Source of the DNA: CAYJPK01 sp964372035
GTDB lineage: Bacteria; Desulfobacterota; Desulfovibrionia; Desulfovibrionales; Desulfovibrionaceae
Assembly: GCA_964372035.1 (NCBI GenBank)
Contig: CAYJPK010000057.1
Location: forward strand, 1-13,799
Reading direction: 5' to 3'
DNA: 13,799 bases
Shown here: piece after piece, positions 5,817-13,747 of the stretch
How positions within the stretch are numbered: the stretch's first letter is position 1
Layout of the letters: each line of letters opens with the position of its first letter
Program-made: the position numbers and the translations under genes
Notes under the pieces: generated by a model
Told to the model about the DNA's origin: nothing
What the model saw: only the letters and a program-made list of their open reading frames with translations
Database searches by the model: none

Positions 5817-7394
5817 TTGAATATGCGTGAATTTGTACATGTTTTAGTTCTTGGTGGAGGCTTATCCGGTGCACTAACTAGTTTAGTCTTAGCAGATCTT
5901 GGACACTCTGTTTGTCTTGTTGTACCTAGCGAAACTTTGGACGGTGGTAATTCTGCCTTAGCTCAAGGCGGGATAATCTATCGTAAAGAAGGTGACGAAG
6001 GTATAGAAGATATTAAAGCTCTTGAACAAGATATTTTAATAGCTGGGCATGAGCATAATTATTTTAAGTCAGTTAGCTACTTAGCGAATGAAGGTCCAGA
6101 AATATTAAAAAAAATTTTACTAGAACGCTTAAATATTGATTTTGACAGTTCACATTCTGCACTAGATTACACAAGAGAGGGTGGACATAGCTCTGCAAGA
6201 ATTATTCACTGCGCTGATCATACTGGTAAAAGCATTATGCAGAAATTGCTTGAACAAGTTAAATGCCACGAAAATATTAAAGTTCTGACAAATCGTACAG
6301 CCATTGATTTAATTACAAAGCATCACCATGCAAACAAAAATTTCTATCGTTACCAACTTGATAATGAATGTGTCGGTGCATATGTTTTTAATCAAAATAC
6401 GAATGAAGTTGATACAATATTAGCGAACTATACTGTTATGGCGACAGGTGGAGTTGGGCAAATATTCTTGCATACAACTAATTGCCCTGCTTCGATTGGC
6501 TCTGGCATCGCAATGGCGCATAGAGCTGGGGTTCGACTAGATAACCTAGAATACATGCAATTTCACCCAACAGCTCTTTATCATCGTGCACCGCAACGAT
6601 TTTTAATTACTGAAGCAATGCGTGGCGAAGGTGCGAAGCTTGTGAATAGCAAGGGTGAAGCCTTTATGTTGAGCTATGATAAGCGTGGTGATTTAGCACC
6701 TCGTGATATTGTTGCTAAAGCAATTGCTGATGAACTTATGCAAACAGATGCGCCATGTGTTTATCTAGACTTATCTAATGTTAAGCATGATTTGGAAAAA
6801 CGATTTCCAACGATTTATAATTATTGTAAATCTATTGGTATTCACATTGAAAAGCAACCAGTTCCAGTAGTTCCAGCAGCGCATTATTTTTGTGGTGGAG
6901 TGCTTGTTAATAAAAAAGGTCAAACAACCTTAAATAGACTTTATAGTGTGGGTGAAGTTAGCTGTACGGGTTTACATGGTGCAAATCGTCTTGCGAGTAC
7001 TTCTTTGCTAGAAGCTCTTTTATGGGGATATAGCACTGCAAAGGATATTTCAGAACAAAGCCACTTAGTAAAGGAAAAATTGTTTGATGCAATTCCTGAT
7101 TGGGTAAACACAGGAACTGACCATAATGATGACCCTGTTTTAATTGCTCAGGACTGGGCAAATATACGCTACATGATGTGGAATTATGTTGGAATTACAC
7201 GCACAAGCCAGCGATTAAACAGAGCCTTTGAGCATTTTAGAGATTTGTCACGGCACCTACATGAATTTTATCGCACAACGCAAATTTCAAAGCCAATCAT
7301 TGATTTATTTCATGGTAGTTGGACCGCTTACCTAATAACACAAGCTGCTCTTCGCAATAAAAACAGCTTGGGCTGTCATTATAGGATTGATTAA
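5817..7394 (+). CDS. nadB: L-aspartate oxidase
   Basis: Oxidises L-aspartate to iminoaspartate, the first step of de novo NAD synthesis; the product goes to quinolinate synthase (NadA), which is not in this window. The protein is a cytosolic FAD enzyme of 525 residues, close to the usual 530-540. It has the FAD motif GGGLSG (13-18), GGNSALAQGGI (43-53), HPTA (250-253), EAMRGEGA (266-273), R296 in PRDIVAKAI, H356 in VPAAHYFCGG, GLHGANRLASTSLLEA (385-400), and a C-terminal helical part starting MWNYVGITR. The start is uncertain: TTG 5817 lies 9 bases after GAG in TTTGAG, while ATG 5823 is two codons in. A five-codon ORF (ATG 5813 to TGA 5830) overlaps both starts. ruvC overlaps its stop by one base. 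Confidence 0.95.
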   Translation: MNMREFVHVLVLGGGLSGALTSLVLADLGHSVCLVVPSETLDGGNSALAQGGIIYRKEGDEGIEDIKALEQDILIAGHEHNYFKSVSYLANEGPEILKKILLERLNIDFDSSHSALDYTREGGHSSARIIHCADHTGKSIMQKLLEQVKCHENIKVLTNRTAIDLITKHHHANKNFYRYQLDNECVGAYVFNQNTNEVDTILANYTVMATGGVGQIFLHTTNCPASIGSGIAMAHRAGVRLDNLEYMQFHPTALYHRAPQRFLITEAMRGEGAKLVNSKGEAFMLSYDKRGDLAPRDIVAKAIADELMQTDAPCVYLDLSNVKHDLEKRFPTIYNYCKSIGIHIEKQPVPVVPAAHYFCGGVLVNKKGQTTLNRLYSVGEVSCTGLHGANRLASTSLLEALLWGYSTAKDISEQSHLVKEKLFDAIPDWVNTGTDHNDDPVLIAQDWANIRYMMWNYVGITRTSQRLNRAFEHFRDLSRHLHEFYRTTQISKPIIDLFHGSWTAYLITQAALRNKNSLGCHYRID

Positions 7395-7885
7395 TGTCTT
7401 TAACTATTATTGGAATTGACCCTGGCTCAAGGATTACTGGCTGGGGCGTGATTCAGGAAGTTTCAGGTGTTTTGACCTTGCTTGATTGTGGTGTATGTAA
7501 ACCAAGCCCTAAGCTAGAATTCGCAGAACGTTTAGCTTTTATTTTTCATGATTTAGTTAAAATAATCCAAATTCATAAGCCAACAGAAGCCGCCATAGAA
7601 CAAGTATTTGCAGGCAATAATGTTGCAACAGCAATGAAGCTTGGACAAGCGAGGGGTGTTGCAGTTGCAGCGTGCGCAAGTTTTGGCTTGCCAGTTTCAG
7701 ACTATGAACCACGTTTAGTAAAAAAAAGTTTAGTTGGAAACGGTGGAGCAGAAAAAGAGCAAGTCGCTTTTATGGTGGGACACTTGTTAAATACAAAAAA
7801 GAAATTTGCATTAGATACAACCGATGCTTTAGGTGCTGCCATCTGTCATCTTAACATAAGACGCTTGGCAAAGCTTGGTATGTAA
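7394..7885 (+). CDS. ruvC: Holliday junction resolvase RuvC (crossover junction endodeoxyribonuclease)
   Basis: RuvC works with RuvAB in recombinational repair, cutting Holliday junctions symmetrically as a dimer. The 163-residue protein has all four acidic metal ligands: D9 in IGIDPGSRITGWG, E69 in AAIEQVF, and D141 and D144 in LDTTDALGAAICH. The KLGQARGVAVAA helix (82-93) and LVKKSLVGNGGAEKEQV (108-124) are typical. Its ATG shares an A with the nadB stop (TAATG), so it is probably translated by coupling to nadB. ruvA and ruvB are not alongside; nadB-ruvC is an unusual pair. Confidence 0.95.
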   Translation: MSLTIIGIDPGSRITGWGVIQEVSGVLTLLDCGVCKPSPKLEFAERLAFIFHDLVKIIQIHKPTEAAIEQVFAGNNVATAMKLGQARGVAVAACASFGLPVSDYEPRLVKKSLVGNGGAEKEQVAFMVGHLLNTKKKFALDTTDALGAAICHLNIRRLAKLGM

Positions 7886-7889
7886 CTCA

Positions 7890-7911
7890 CTTATATTTAA
7901 TAGAATATAAG
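7890..7911 (+). terminator. Weak hairpin after ruvC
   Basis: CTTATATT, loop TAATAG and AATATAAG form a perfect but AT-only 8-bp stem four bases after the ruvC stop. It is followed by CCTTGTATATATAG, not a T-run, so termination is uncertain. Confidence 0.4.
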
Positions 7912-7931
7912 CCTTGTATATATAGTTTGTC

Positions 7932-7960
7932 TTGACCAAAAAATATTTATGAGTTATTCT
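7932..7960 (+). promoter_or_regulatory. Candidate promoter for the KduD-like gene
   Basis: TTGACC (7932-7937), a 17-base spacer and TATTCT (7955-7960) would start transcription near 7967, about 23 bases before the ATG. A good AGGAG ribosome site follows at 7979-7983. Confidence 0.5.
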
Positions 7961-7989
7961 TCTACAATCTTTTTTTATAGGAGTATATA

Positions 7990-8757
7990 ATGTTTTTTCC
8001 AGAAAAATTTTCTTTACAAAATAAACTTGCTCTTGTTACAGGTGCAAGCCGTGGTATTGGTGAAGCAATTGCTTTAATTTTTGCAGAAGCTGGTGCAGAT
8101 ATTGTTGCCGCTAATCGTACAGATAACCCTGAGCTTGCAGAAAAAATCCGTTCAATGGGACGTAAATATGAGTTTATTGACGTTGATTTATCACAACGTG
8201 ATCAAACTAAGGCTCTTTTACCTCGTGTTGTTGAGCGTATTGGCAATCCTGATATTTTAGTTAATAATGCTGGTTCACTGCGTCGTGGCAAGGGTGCTAT
8301 TAATTTTACAGAGGAAGATTGGGACTGGACAATAGAGCTTGATCTAAATGCACCTTTCTTTTTGACTATGGCTTGTGCTAAGCACTGGCTTGAAGCTAAT
8401 AAAAAGGGTAAGGTAATTAATATTCTCTCTATTCTTGCTCTTTCAGGTGGTATTGATACAGTTGGATATACTGCTGCAAAACATGGTTTAGCAGGCTTAA
8501 CTAAAACTTTGGCGAACGACTGGTCAAACAAAGGCATTAATGTGAATGCAATTGCTCCTGGCTATGTTCGTACTGCTTTAACAGAAGGTTTACATGCACA
8601 TGAAAAACGCTCTGCAATGTTGCTAGAGCGTGTACCATCTAAAAAATGGGGTGAGCCTGAAGATATTGCTGGCTGTGCCTTATATTTAGCAGCGCCTATT
8701 TCTGATTGGGTACATGGTTCTATCTATACCGTTGATGGCGGATATGAAGCTTGGTAG
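7990..8757 (+). CDS. kduD: KduD-like short-chain dehydrogenase (2-dehydro-3-deoxy-D-gluconate 5-dehydrogenase family)
   Basis: A classical SDR of 255 residues, cytosolic and NAD(P)(H)-dependent. It has the cofactor motif TGASRGIG (17-24), NNAG (92-95), and the catalytic set N120, S147, Y160 and K164 (YTAAKHG). From memory it follows E. coli KduD through most of its length: SLQNKLALVTG, the GGI before the active Tyr, GINVNAIAPGYVRTALTEGL, a serine-plus-WG stretch, and the C-terminal VDGGYEAW. KduD reduces or oxidises keto-deoxy sugar acids in pectin/uronate breakdown. No kduI, kdgK or transporter lies nearby, so the true substrate may differ; the SDR assignment is firm and the symbol is tentative. 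The start is fixed by AGGAG six bases upstream. Confidence 0.8.
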   Translation: MFFPEKFSLQNKLALVTGASRGIGEAIALIFAEAGADIVAANRTDNPELAEKIRSMGRKYEFIDVDLSQRDQTKALLPRVVERIGNPDILVNNAGSLRRGKGAINFTEEDWDWTIELDLNAPFFLTMACAKHWLEANKKGKVINILSILALSGGIDTVGYTAAKHGLAGLTKTLANDWSNKGINVNAIAPGYVRTALTEGLHAHEKRSAMLLERVPSKKWGEPEDIAGCALYLAAPISDWVHGSIYTVDGGYEAW

Positions 8758-8761
8758 AGTT

Positions 8762-8797
8762 TTTTTTAATGGTTAATATGTCTTAACTATTAAAAAA
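8762..8797. repeat. 15-bp inverted repeat after the KduD-like gene
   Basis: TTTTTTAATGGTTAA (8762-8776) pairs with TTAACTATTAAAAAA (8783-8797), one G-T pair, with loop TATGTC. The T-run precedes and the A-run follows the core on both strands, the reverse of a normal intrinsic terminator. Confidence 0.5.
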
Positions 8798-8837
8798 TAA
8801 GCACGTAAGGCTTTGCGCTTTACAGCAATTTAACAAG

Positions 8838-8874
8838 ATAAGTCCTTGGCAGCAATATGCTGTTGAGGGCTTAT
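8838..8874 (+). terminator. Long 17-bp hairpin in the convergent gap, probable 3' end signal
   Basis: ATAAGTCCTTGGCAGCA (8838-8854), loop ATA, and TGCTGTTGAGGGCTTAT (8858-8874) pair over 17 positions, four of them G-U in plus-strand RNA. On the minus strand those positions become mismatches, so the RNA structure belongs to the plus strand. It is followed by TTTGCA rather than a clean T-run and lies 80 bases past the dehydrogenase stop. It could end that transcript or be part of a small RNA or 3' UTR element. Confidence 0.5.
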
Positions 8875-8904
8875 TTGCATATTAGCGAATGCTTAGATCA
8901 TAAT

Positions 8905-9240
8905 TTAAATATCATCTTGTAGGTGTTTAATATATTTATCACCCCACTTTTCTAACTCTTTTAAGACAGGTGAAAAACTTTTTCCTATATCGCTTAAATA
9001 GTATTCAACTTTTGGTGGGACCTGTTGAAACTGCTTTCTTATTATCAAGCCTTCTTTTTCTAAAGTTTTTAGTTGCCTCGAAAGTGAAGTGTGAGTCATT
9101 TCTTCAGGCATCATTCTATGTAGCTCATTAAATCTAAGTGTTTGCTTTGAAAGTAAATACAAGATATAAATTGACCACTTTCCTGACAATATTTTTTGAC
9201 TTGTCAAATAAGGGCAAATGCCAAATAAATCTTTTTTCAT
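8905..9240 (-). CDS. HxlR-family winged helix-turn-helix regulator
   Basis: A 111-residue DNA-binding protein of normal HxlR size. Family marks run in order: CPY with Cys9, ILSGKWSIYILYLL (17-30), RFNELHRMMPEEMTHTSLSRQLKTLEKEGLI (the recognition region, 36-66), VPPKVEYYLSDIG (74-86) and the closing LEKWGDKYI. HxlR proteins sense thiol-reactive, quinone or aldehyde stress, often through a conserved N-terminal Cys like Cys9 here. The start has AAGGA upstream. It is divergent from the flavoprotein gene 125 bases away, and a perfect palindrome lies between, so it probably controls that gene and itself. Confidence 0.9.
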   Translation of the reverse strand: MKKDLFGICPYLTSQKILSGKWSIYILYLLSKQTLRFNELHRMMPEEMTHTSLSRQLKTLEKEGLIIRKQFQQVPPKVEYYLSDIGKSFSPVLKELEKWGDKYIKHLQDDI

Positions 9241-9271
9241 TGTTAATCCTTATAAAAAATTCAGTATCTAA

Positions 9272-9289
9272 TATGATACTAGTATCATA
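9272..9289. promoter_or_regulatory. Perfect 18-bp palindrome, candidate HxlR operator
   Basis: TATGATACTAGTATCATA is an exact palindrome in the middle of the divergent intergenic region. A further half-site, AGTATC, lies at 9263-9268. Possible -10 elements for the rightward gene (TATCAT 9283-9288, TAAAAT 9288-9293) overlap or touch it, and a TTTACA -35 for the leftward gene lies at 9307-9302. The placement suits repression of both promoters by the adjacent HxlR protein. Confidence 0.65.
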
Positions 9290-9365
9290 AAATAGCGTAC
9301 TTGTAAATAAATTCATATGAGTGTATCTGAATAGTTATAAAAACAAATTAATTGAGAGGTAATTT

Positions 9366-9767
9366 ATGAATGATGTAGTTAAATTTTTGAGTGAAAATCG
9401 TATGCTTAGTTTGGCAACTATAGGCTTAGATGGTAAAGCAAAGTGTAGACCATTTATGTTTGCCCTTGAAAGAGATGCTAAGATTTGGTTTTGCACTAGT
9501 AATCAAAAAGAAGTATATAATGAGATGATTAAGCAGCCTTACGTTGAATTTACAACAGCTTGTGCAGATTTTTCTTGGATAAGATTAAGTGCAGAAGCGG
9601 TATTTGAAAACAACTTAGAGGTTAAAGCTGCTTGTTTGGAGTTTGAAATCGTAAAGAATATCTATAAAACTGCAGATAACCCTCTTTTTGAAGTATTTTA
9701 TTTAAAAGATGTAAAGGCTATTATTGCAGATTTTTCTGGTAACCCGCCAAGAACTTATGAGTTTTAA
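9366..9767 (+). CDS. Pyridoxamine 5'-phosphate oxidase-like flavin-binding protein
   Basis: A 133-residue split-barrel protein of the PNPOx-like superfamily. It begins with the usual helix and first strands (VVKFLSENRMLSLATIGLDGKAKCRPFMFALE, roughly 4-35), then WFCTSNQKEVYNEMIKQPYVEFTT (41-64), IRLSAEAVFENN, and a C-terminal strand with ADFSGNPPRTYEF. Such proteins bind FMN, F420 or heme as dimers and often reduce or bind small stress molecules; the substrate here cannot be told. It lacks the length and C-terminal motif of true PdxH. An AGAGG ribosome site lies 6 bases before the ATG. Control by the divergent HxlR gene is likely. Confidence 0.85.
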   Translation: MNDVVKFLSENRMLSLATIGLDGKAKCRPFMFALERDAKIWFCTSNQKEVYNEMIKQPYVEFTTACADFSWIRLSAEAVFENNLEVKAACLEFEIVKNIYKTADNPLFEVFYLKDVKAIIADFSGNPPRTYEF

Positions 9768-9772
9768 AGCTT

Positions 9773-9821
9773 AAAAAAAGCCCTTATATAAGGTGCAATA
9801 TACTTTGCTTATATAAGGGCT
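9773..9821 (-). terminator. Shared terminator between the flavoprotein gene and mrcA
   Basis: AGCCCTTATATAAG (9779-9792) and CTTATATAAGGGCT (9808-9821) make a perfect 14-bp stem with a 15-base loop. On the minus strand it is followed by seven Ts (plus As 9773-9779), an excellent terminator for mrcA 21 bases after its stop. The plus strand has only AACTTGTTT after the stem. Confidence 0.85.
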
Positions 9822-9842
9822 AACTTGTTTATAATTAAAAGC

Positions 9843-12245
9843 TTAAAATAATTGTTTTAATAAATCTTCGCCTGATTTCTCAGCGTTTGCAGAGCTTGCA
9901 GCATATCTTTTTGGCTCTGTTCCTTTTGTAAACGGAATAACAAAGCCTTGTTCACTTGCTCCGACCAATAGACCACTTTTTGCATCAACTTTAGCTGTAA
10001 TAATATTTTCTGGTGGAATAAAATCATCAGCAGGGTAGCTATCAAATACTTGCTTACCATAATCAACAAAGATTGGAAGAGCTGCTGCTCCGCCAGTTTC
10101 AAGTTTTCCAAGAGGTTTTAACTGATCATATCCTACCCAAACACCACTAACTAAATAAGGAGTATATCCAATAAACCAAGCGTCTTGTTCATCATTTGAA
10201 GTTCCAGTTTTACCTGCAACAGGGCGATTTAATACCTTTGCCTTTGTTGCTGTTCCGCTGGTTACAACCTCTTTCATAAGGCTTGCCATTATATATGCAT
10301 TTTCAGGAGAAATAACTTCGTTATGCTTTGGCTGATTATCATACAAAATATTTCCAAAGCGATCTGTAATCCTAACTATAAGCCTTGCATCACTTAGCAT
10401 GCCATTATGAGCAAAAGCAGTATAGGCTTTTGTCATATTCATTGGGCTAACAACGCCAGCACCAAGACTAAGCGATAAGAAAGGGTCTAAATCTTCATAG
10501 CCTAAGCCAAGAATATTTGCACGCTCTAAAACCTTTGGCATTCCAATTTCTTGTGCAATACGAATTGTACATAAATTTTTTGATTTTGCTAAAGCAGTAC
10601 GAAGCAAAATAGGTCCTTCAAAGCCACCACTATAGTTTTTAGGACGCCATAATAAATCAACTTGTTCTGCAAGTTGCACAACTGGTGCATCTAAAACTGT
10701 CGTTGCACCGGTGAATCCATTATCAAGCGCTGCTGAATAAACTATTGGTTTAAAAGATGAACCAGGTTGACGCTTTGCTTGCGTTGCCCTGTTAAATTTA
10801 CTATCACTAAAGCTATATCCACCAACAAGAGCTACTACATCACCCGTCTGTGGTTCTATAGACACTAAAGCTCCTTGCACATCAGGCACTTGCTCAAGCT
10901 TTAAGATAATATCTGTTTCAGCTGTAATCTTATCAGCTTCATATGGATTTTTCTCGTCACTAACAGCACTTACCCAAATAAGATCACCAACTTTAAGGAT
11001 TTTATTTGCATCTTTAATTGACGGTGCGTATGCAGCAGCAATCTTAGGGTTTGGTATACGAGCCCAAGTCATGGTTTTTGTGAAAAGTGTACCATGATAA
11101 TTGCCCATCTTAACTTTTGCGCTATCTTTTTGAACTTCTGTTACAATGGCTTTTGTCCATGCTCCATTCATTAAGCTTTGTGGTGTAAAGTGCATGGTTT
11201 TAGCGTACTCATCAATATTTTCAGCAATATTTTGAAGTGGACCACGCCAACCATGTCGTTTAGTTGCTTGCTCAAGTCCTTTACGCAAAGCCTTATCAGC
11301 TGCCATTTGGTGTTGCGGTGACATAGCAGTGTAAATTGTTAGACCAAGAGTATAAATTGCTTCTTCACCATAAACAGGAAGCTCAATACCTAAGCTTTTT
11401 GCATTTTTTTCTTCTAAAAGGTCAATGGTGTTACGTCTTACTTCTTCTAAATACCAGTCAACATCATCGCCTAATCCCTCTTTCATACGCTGATATATAA
11501 GTGGTTGATTAGATGCTTCTTCAAATTCAGCATCAGTAATCCACTTAACTTCATGCATACGACGAAGTACTTGCATCTGACGGTTTTTTGCTACATCACG
11601 ATCACGATATGGGCTATAGCGTGAAGGTGCTTGCGGAAGTCCAGCAATGACAGCACATTCAGCAATAGTTAAATCTTTTGCTTGCTTGCCAAAATATGTT
11701 CTTGCAGCAGCTTCAACACCATAAGAATTAGAACCAAGAAAAATATGGTTTAAATAAATAGTTAAAATTTCATCTTTGCTAAGATAGTTTTCAAGGCGAT
11801 AAGCTAAAATAGCTTCTTTTAACTTACGAATGTAACTACGCTCAGGTGTTAGAAGTAGGCGTTTAATTAATTGTTGAGTAATTGTACTGCCGCCTTGCTT
11901 TGTTGTACCAGCTTGTAAGTTTACAATAAAAGCACGAAGAATTGCAGTTGGGTTAACGCCTTCATGTTCATAAAATTCAGTATCTTCAATAGCCAGAAAA
12001 GCTAATGGTAGATATTTTGTCATTTGGTCAAGATTAATTAAATATCGTTTTTCCCTGTAGAGTTGTCCCATAATTTGACCATCACGGGCAACAACAGTTG
12101 TAACGAGAGCAGGGCGGTAGTCTGCAACACCTGTAAACGAGGGCAGGTCTTTTGATGCCCAATAATATAGACCAGTTAATCCAATAATACCAGCAATAAA
12201 GCCAAAGGCCGTAATGCTTGCAATTGCAATCATTATTTTACGCAT
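9843..12245 (-). CDS. mrcA: Penicillin-binding protein 1A (bifunctional glycosyltransferase/transpeptidase)
   Basis: A class A PBP of 800 residues that polymerises and cross-links peptidoglycan at the outer face of the inner membrane. One N-terminal helix (about 5-28) anchors it. The GT51 domain (about 55-225) has E87 in AIEDTEFYEHEG, QGGSTITQQLIKRLLL (117-132), KLKEAILAYRLE with E144, and GVEAAARTYFGK. A middle OB-like region spans about 340-445. The transpeptidase domain (about 455-735) has S496-S-F-K499, S555-K-N557 and K679-T-G681. All catalytic residues are present. The start is 26 bases past the proA stop; its AAGGA site is 11 bases from the ATG, rather far. The gene is probably co-transcribed with proA. 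Called mrcA/ponA in other species. Confidence 0.95.
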   Translation of the reverse strand: MRKIMIAIASITAFGFIAGIIGLTGLYYWASKDLPSFTGVADYRPALVTTVVARDGQIMGQLYREKRYLINLDQMTKYLPLAFLAIEDTEFYEHEGVNPTAILRAFIVNLQAGTTKQGGSTITQQLIKRLLLTPERSYIRKLKEAILAYRLENYLSKDEILTIYLNHIFLGSNSYGVEAAARTYFGKQAKDLTIAECAVIAGLPQAPSRYSPYRDRDVAKNRQMQVLRRMHEVKWITDAEFEEASNQPLIYQRMKEGLGDDVDWYLEEVRRNTIDLLEEKNAKSLGIELPVYGEEAIYTLGLTIYTAMSPQHQMAADKALRKGLEQATKRHGWRGPLQNIAENIDEYAKTMHFTPQSLMNGAWTKAIVTEVQKDSAKVKMGNYHGTLFTKTMTWARIPNPKIAAAYAPSIKDANKILKVGDLIWVSAVSDEKNPYEADKITAETDIILKLEQVPDVQGALVSIEPQTGDVVALVGGYSFSDSKFNRATQAKRQPGSSFKPIVYSAALDNGFTGATTVLDAPVVQLAEQVDLLWRPKNYSGGFEGPILLRTALAKSKNLCTIRIAQEIGMPKVLERANILGLGYEDLDPFLSLSLGAGVVSPMNMTKAYTAFAHNGMLSDARLIVRITDRFGNILYDNQPKHNEVISPENAYIMASLMKEVVTSGTATKAKVLNRPVAGKTGTSNDEQDAWFIGYTPYLVSGVWVGYDQLKPLGKLETGGAAALPIFVDYGKQVFDSYPADDFIPPENIITAKVDAKSGLLVGASEQGFVIPFTKGTEPKRYAASSANAEKSGEDLLKQLF

Positions 12246-12271
12246 AATTCATTTTATCCTTAAAAAGTGGG

Positions 12272-13531
12272 CTATCTTACTTGCCCATCTCCCATAATAA
12301 CAAATTTTGTAGTAGTTAATTCTTTAACGCCCATAGGTCCATAGGCGTGAAGTTTTGAGGTGCTAATGCCAATTTCAGCACCAAGTCCAAGCTGACCACC
12401 ATCATTAAAGCGAGTAGACGCATTAACACCAGTTAATGAGGCATCAACTTCATTTATAAAGCGCTTAGCGTTCGTTAAGTCGTTAGTTAAAATTATTTCA
12501 GTATGTTTAGAGCCATATTTACTTATATGCTCAATAGCATTATCAAGGCTTGAAACAATTTTAATAACAAGGGTTAAATCACCAAACTCAACTCCGTAGT
12601 CCGCTTCAGAGCTTGCAATGATATTAGGCACAGAACGCAACATGTCAAGGCACTTAGGGCAAACACGAAGTTCTACATTTTTATATATAAGGGTTTTTGC
12701 CAAGTCAGGTACAATATGGGCAACTTTATCGTGAATTAAGAGGCATTCAAGTGAGTTACAAGCTGACGGACGCTGAACCTTGCTATTTTCAACAATATCA
12801 GTACATTTATCTAAATCAGCACTTTCATCAATAAAGATATGGCAAACGCCCTTGTCATGTTTTAAAACTGGCATTGTTGCAAGTTCTGAAACAAGCTTGA
12901 TTAAGGGTTCTCCACCTCGCGGTATCATAACATCAATATATGAATTTAATTTGCAGAGCTCATTAATAATTGAGCGATCAGTATTTTCAACTAATTGAAT
13001 AATGTTTTGATCCAAATCATTTTGTTCAAGTGCCTGCCTAAAAAGATTTGCTAAGCAAATATTTGAATGAACAGCTTCAGAGCCACCACGTAAAATTACA
13101 CTATTGCCTGCTTTAATGCAAAGTGCCGCAGCATCAATGGTTACATTTGGACGTGACTCATAAATCATGGCTATGACACCAAGAGGAACACGCACCTTGC
13201 TTACTAAAAGATTATTAGGGCGCTTATACTCCTCATCTGCCGCTCCAACAATCTCTGCTTGATTTGCAATGTCAATGCAGGCTTGCGCCATTTCATCAAT
13301 AATTTTTGGAGTAAGGGTTAGCCTATCAAGCCTAGCACTATCCATTCCATTTTTTTTAGCATTTTCAATATCTTTTGCATTTTCAGCAATAATATTTTCT
13401 TGCTCACTTTTGAGAAGTTCTGCTAACTCAATCAAAACATTATTTTTTTTTCTTGGTTTCGCACTAGCAATAATGCGTGAAGCTTTTTTTGCTTTTTGAC
13501 CAATTTGTAAGCTATAATCAGATATATTCAT
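12272..13531 (-). CDS. proA: Glutamate-5-semialdehyde dehydrogenase (gamma-glutamyl phosphate reductase)
   Basis: Reduces gamma-glutamyl phosphate to glutamate-5-semialdehyde with NADPH, the second step of proline synthesis; cytosolic. I start it at ATG 13531 (419 residues, matching the family's 415-420): GAGAG lies 9 bases upstream, whereas the longer start at 13555 (427 residues) has no ribosome site and would lie about 5 bases from the predicted transcript start. Marks include ENAKDIENAKKNGMDSARLDRLTLT, IYESRPNVTIDAAALCIKAG, ILRGGSEA, catalytic Cys258 in QRPSACNSLE, and the C-terminal LHAYGPMGVKELTTTKFVIMGDGQ. proB, the kinase partner, is not in view. mrcA follows in the same direction. 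Confidence 0.94.
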   Translation of the reverse strand: MNISDYSLQIGQKAKKASRIIASAKPRKKNNVLIELAELLKSEQENIIAENAKDIENAKKNGMDSARLDRLTLTPKIIDEMAQACIDIANQAEIVGAADEEYKRPNNLLVSKVRVPLGVIAMIYESRPNVTIDAAALCIKAGNSVILRGGSEAVHSNICLANLFRQALEQNDLDQNIIQLVENTDRSIINELCKLNSYIDVMIPRGGEPLIKLVSELATMPVLKHDKGVCHIFIDESADLDKCTDIVENSKVQRPSACNSLECLLIHDKVAHIVPDLAKTLIYKNVELRVCPKCLDMLRSVPNIIASSEADYGVEFGDLTLVIKIVSSLDNAIEHISKYGSKHTEIILTNDLTNAKRFINEVDASLTGVNASTRFNDGGQLGLGAEIGISTSKLHAYGPMGVKELTTTKFVIMGDGQVR

Positions 13532-13567
13532 AAGAAAATTCTCTCTAAGATGCATAATTTTTAATAG

Positions 13568-13596
13568 ATTTTAGTTTGAAAATTAAGACTTGTCAA
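13568..13596 (-). promoter_or_regulatory. Strong sigma-70-type promoter of proA-mrcA
   Basis: Minus-strand TTGACA (13596-13591), a 17-base spacer and TAAAAT (13573-13568) place the transcript start near 13561, giving a 30-base leader to ATG 13531. This supports the shorter proA start. Confidence 0.75.
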
Positions 13597-13700
13597 AGCA
13601 AAAAATAGTTATAAAAAACAGCAACTTATATTGGATTTTTTGATACAAAGAAATAGTGTCGTAACTGTTTGAAATTTAAAGATAAATGGCTAATAAGCAT

Positions 13701-13732
13701 AAAAAAAGAGGGTTATAGAAATAACCCTCTTT
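13701..13732 (-). terminator. Intrinsic terminator of the gene entering from the right
   Basis: AAAGAGGGTTAT (13705-13716) and ATAACCCTCTTT (13721-13732) form a perfect 12-bp stem with a 4-base loop. On the minus strand the T-run from plus As 13701-13707 follows. It separates the right-hand gene from proA, so proA has its own promoter. Confidence 0.85.
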
Positions 13733-13747
13733 AAATATTGAAAATAA

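Noticed and set aside
13532..13555. Eight-residue N-terminal extension of ProA (MHLRENFL)
   Set aside because: It has no ribosome site and lies too near the predicted transcript start; ATG 13531 gives the normal ProA length.
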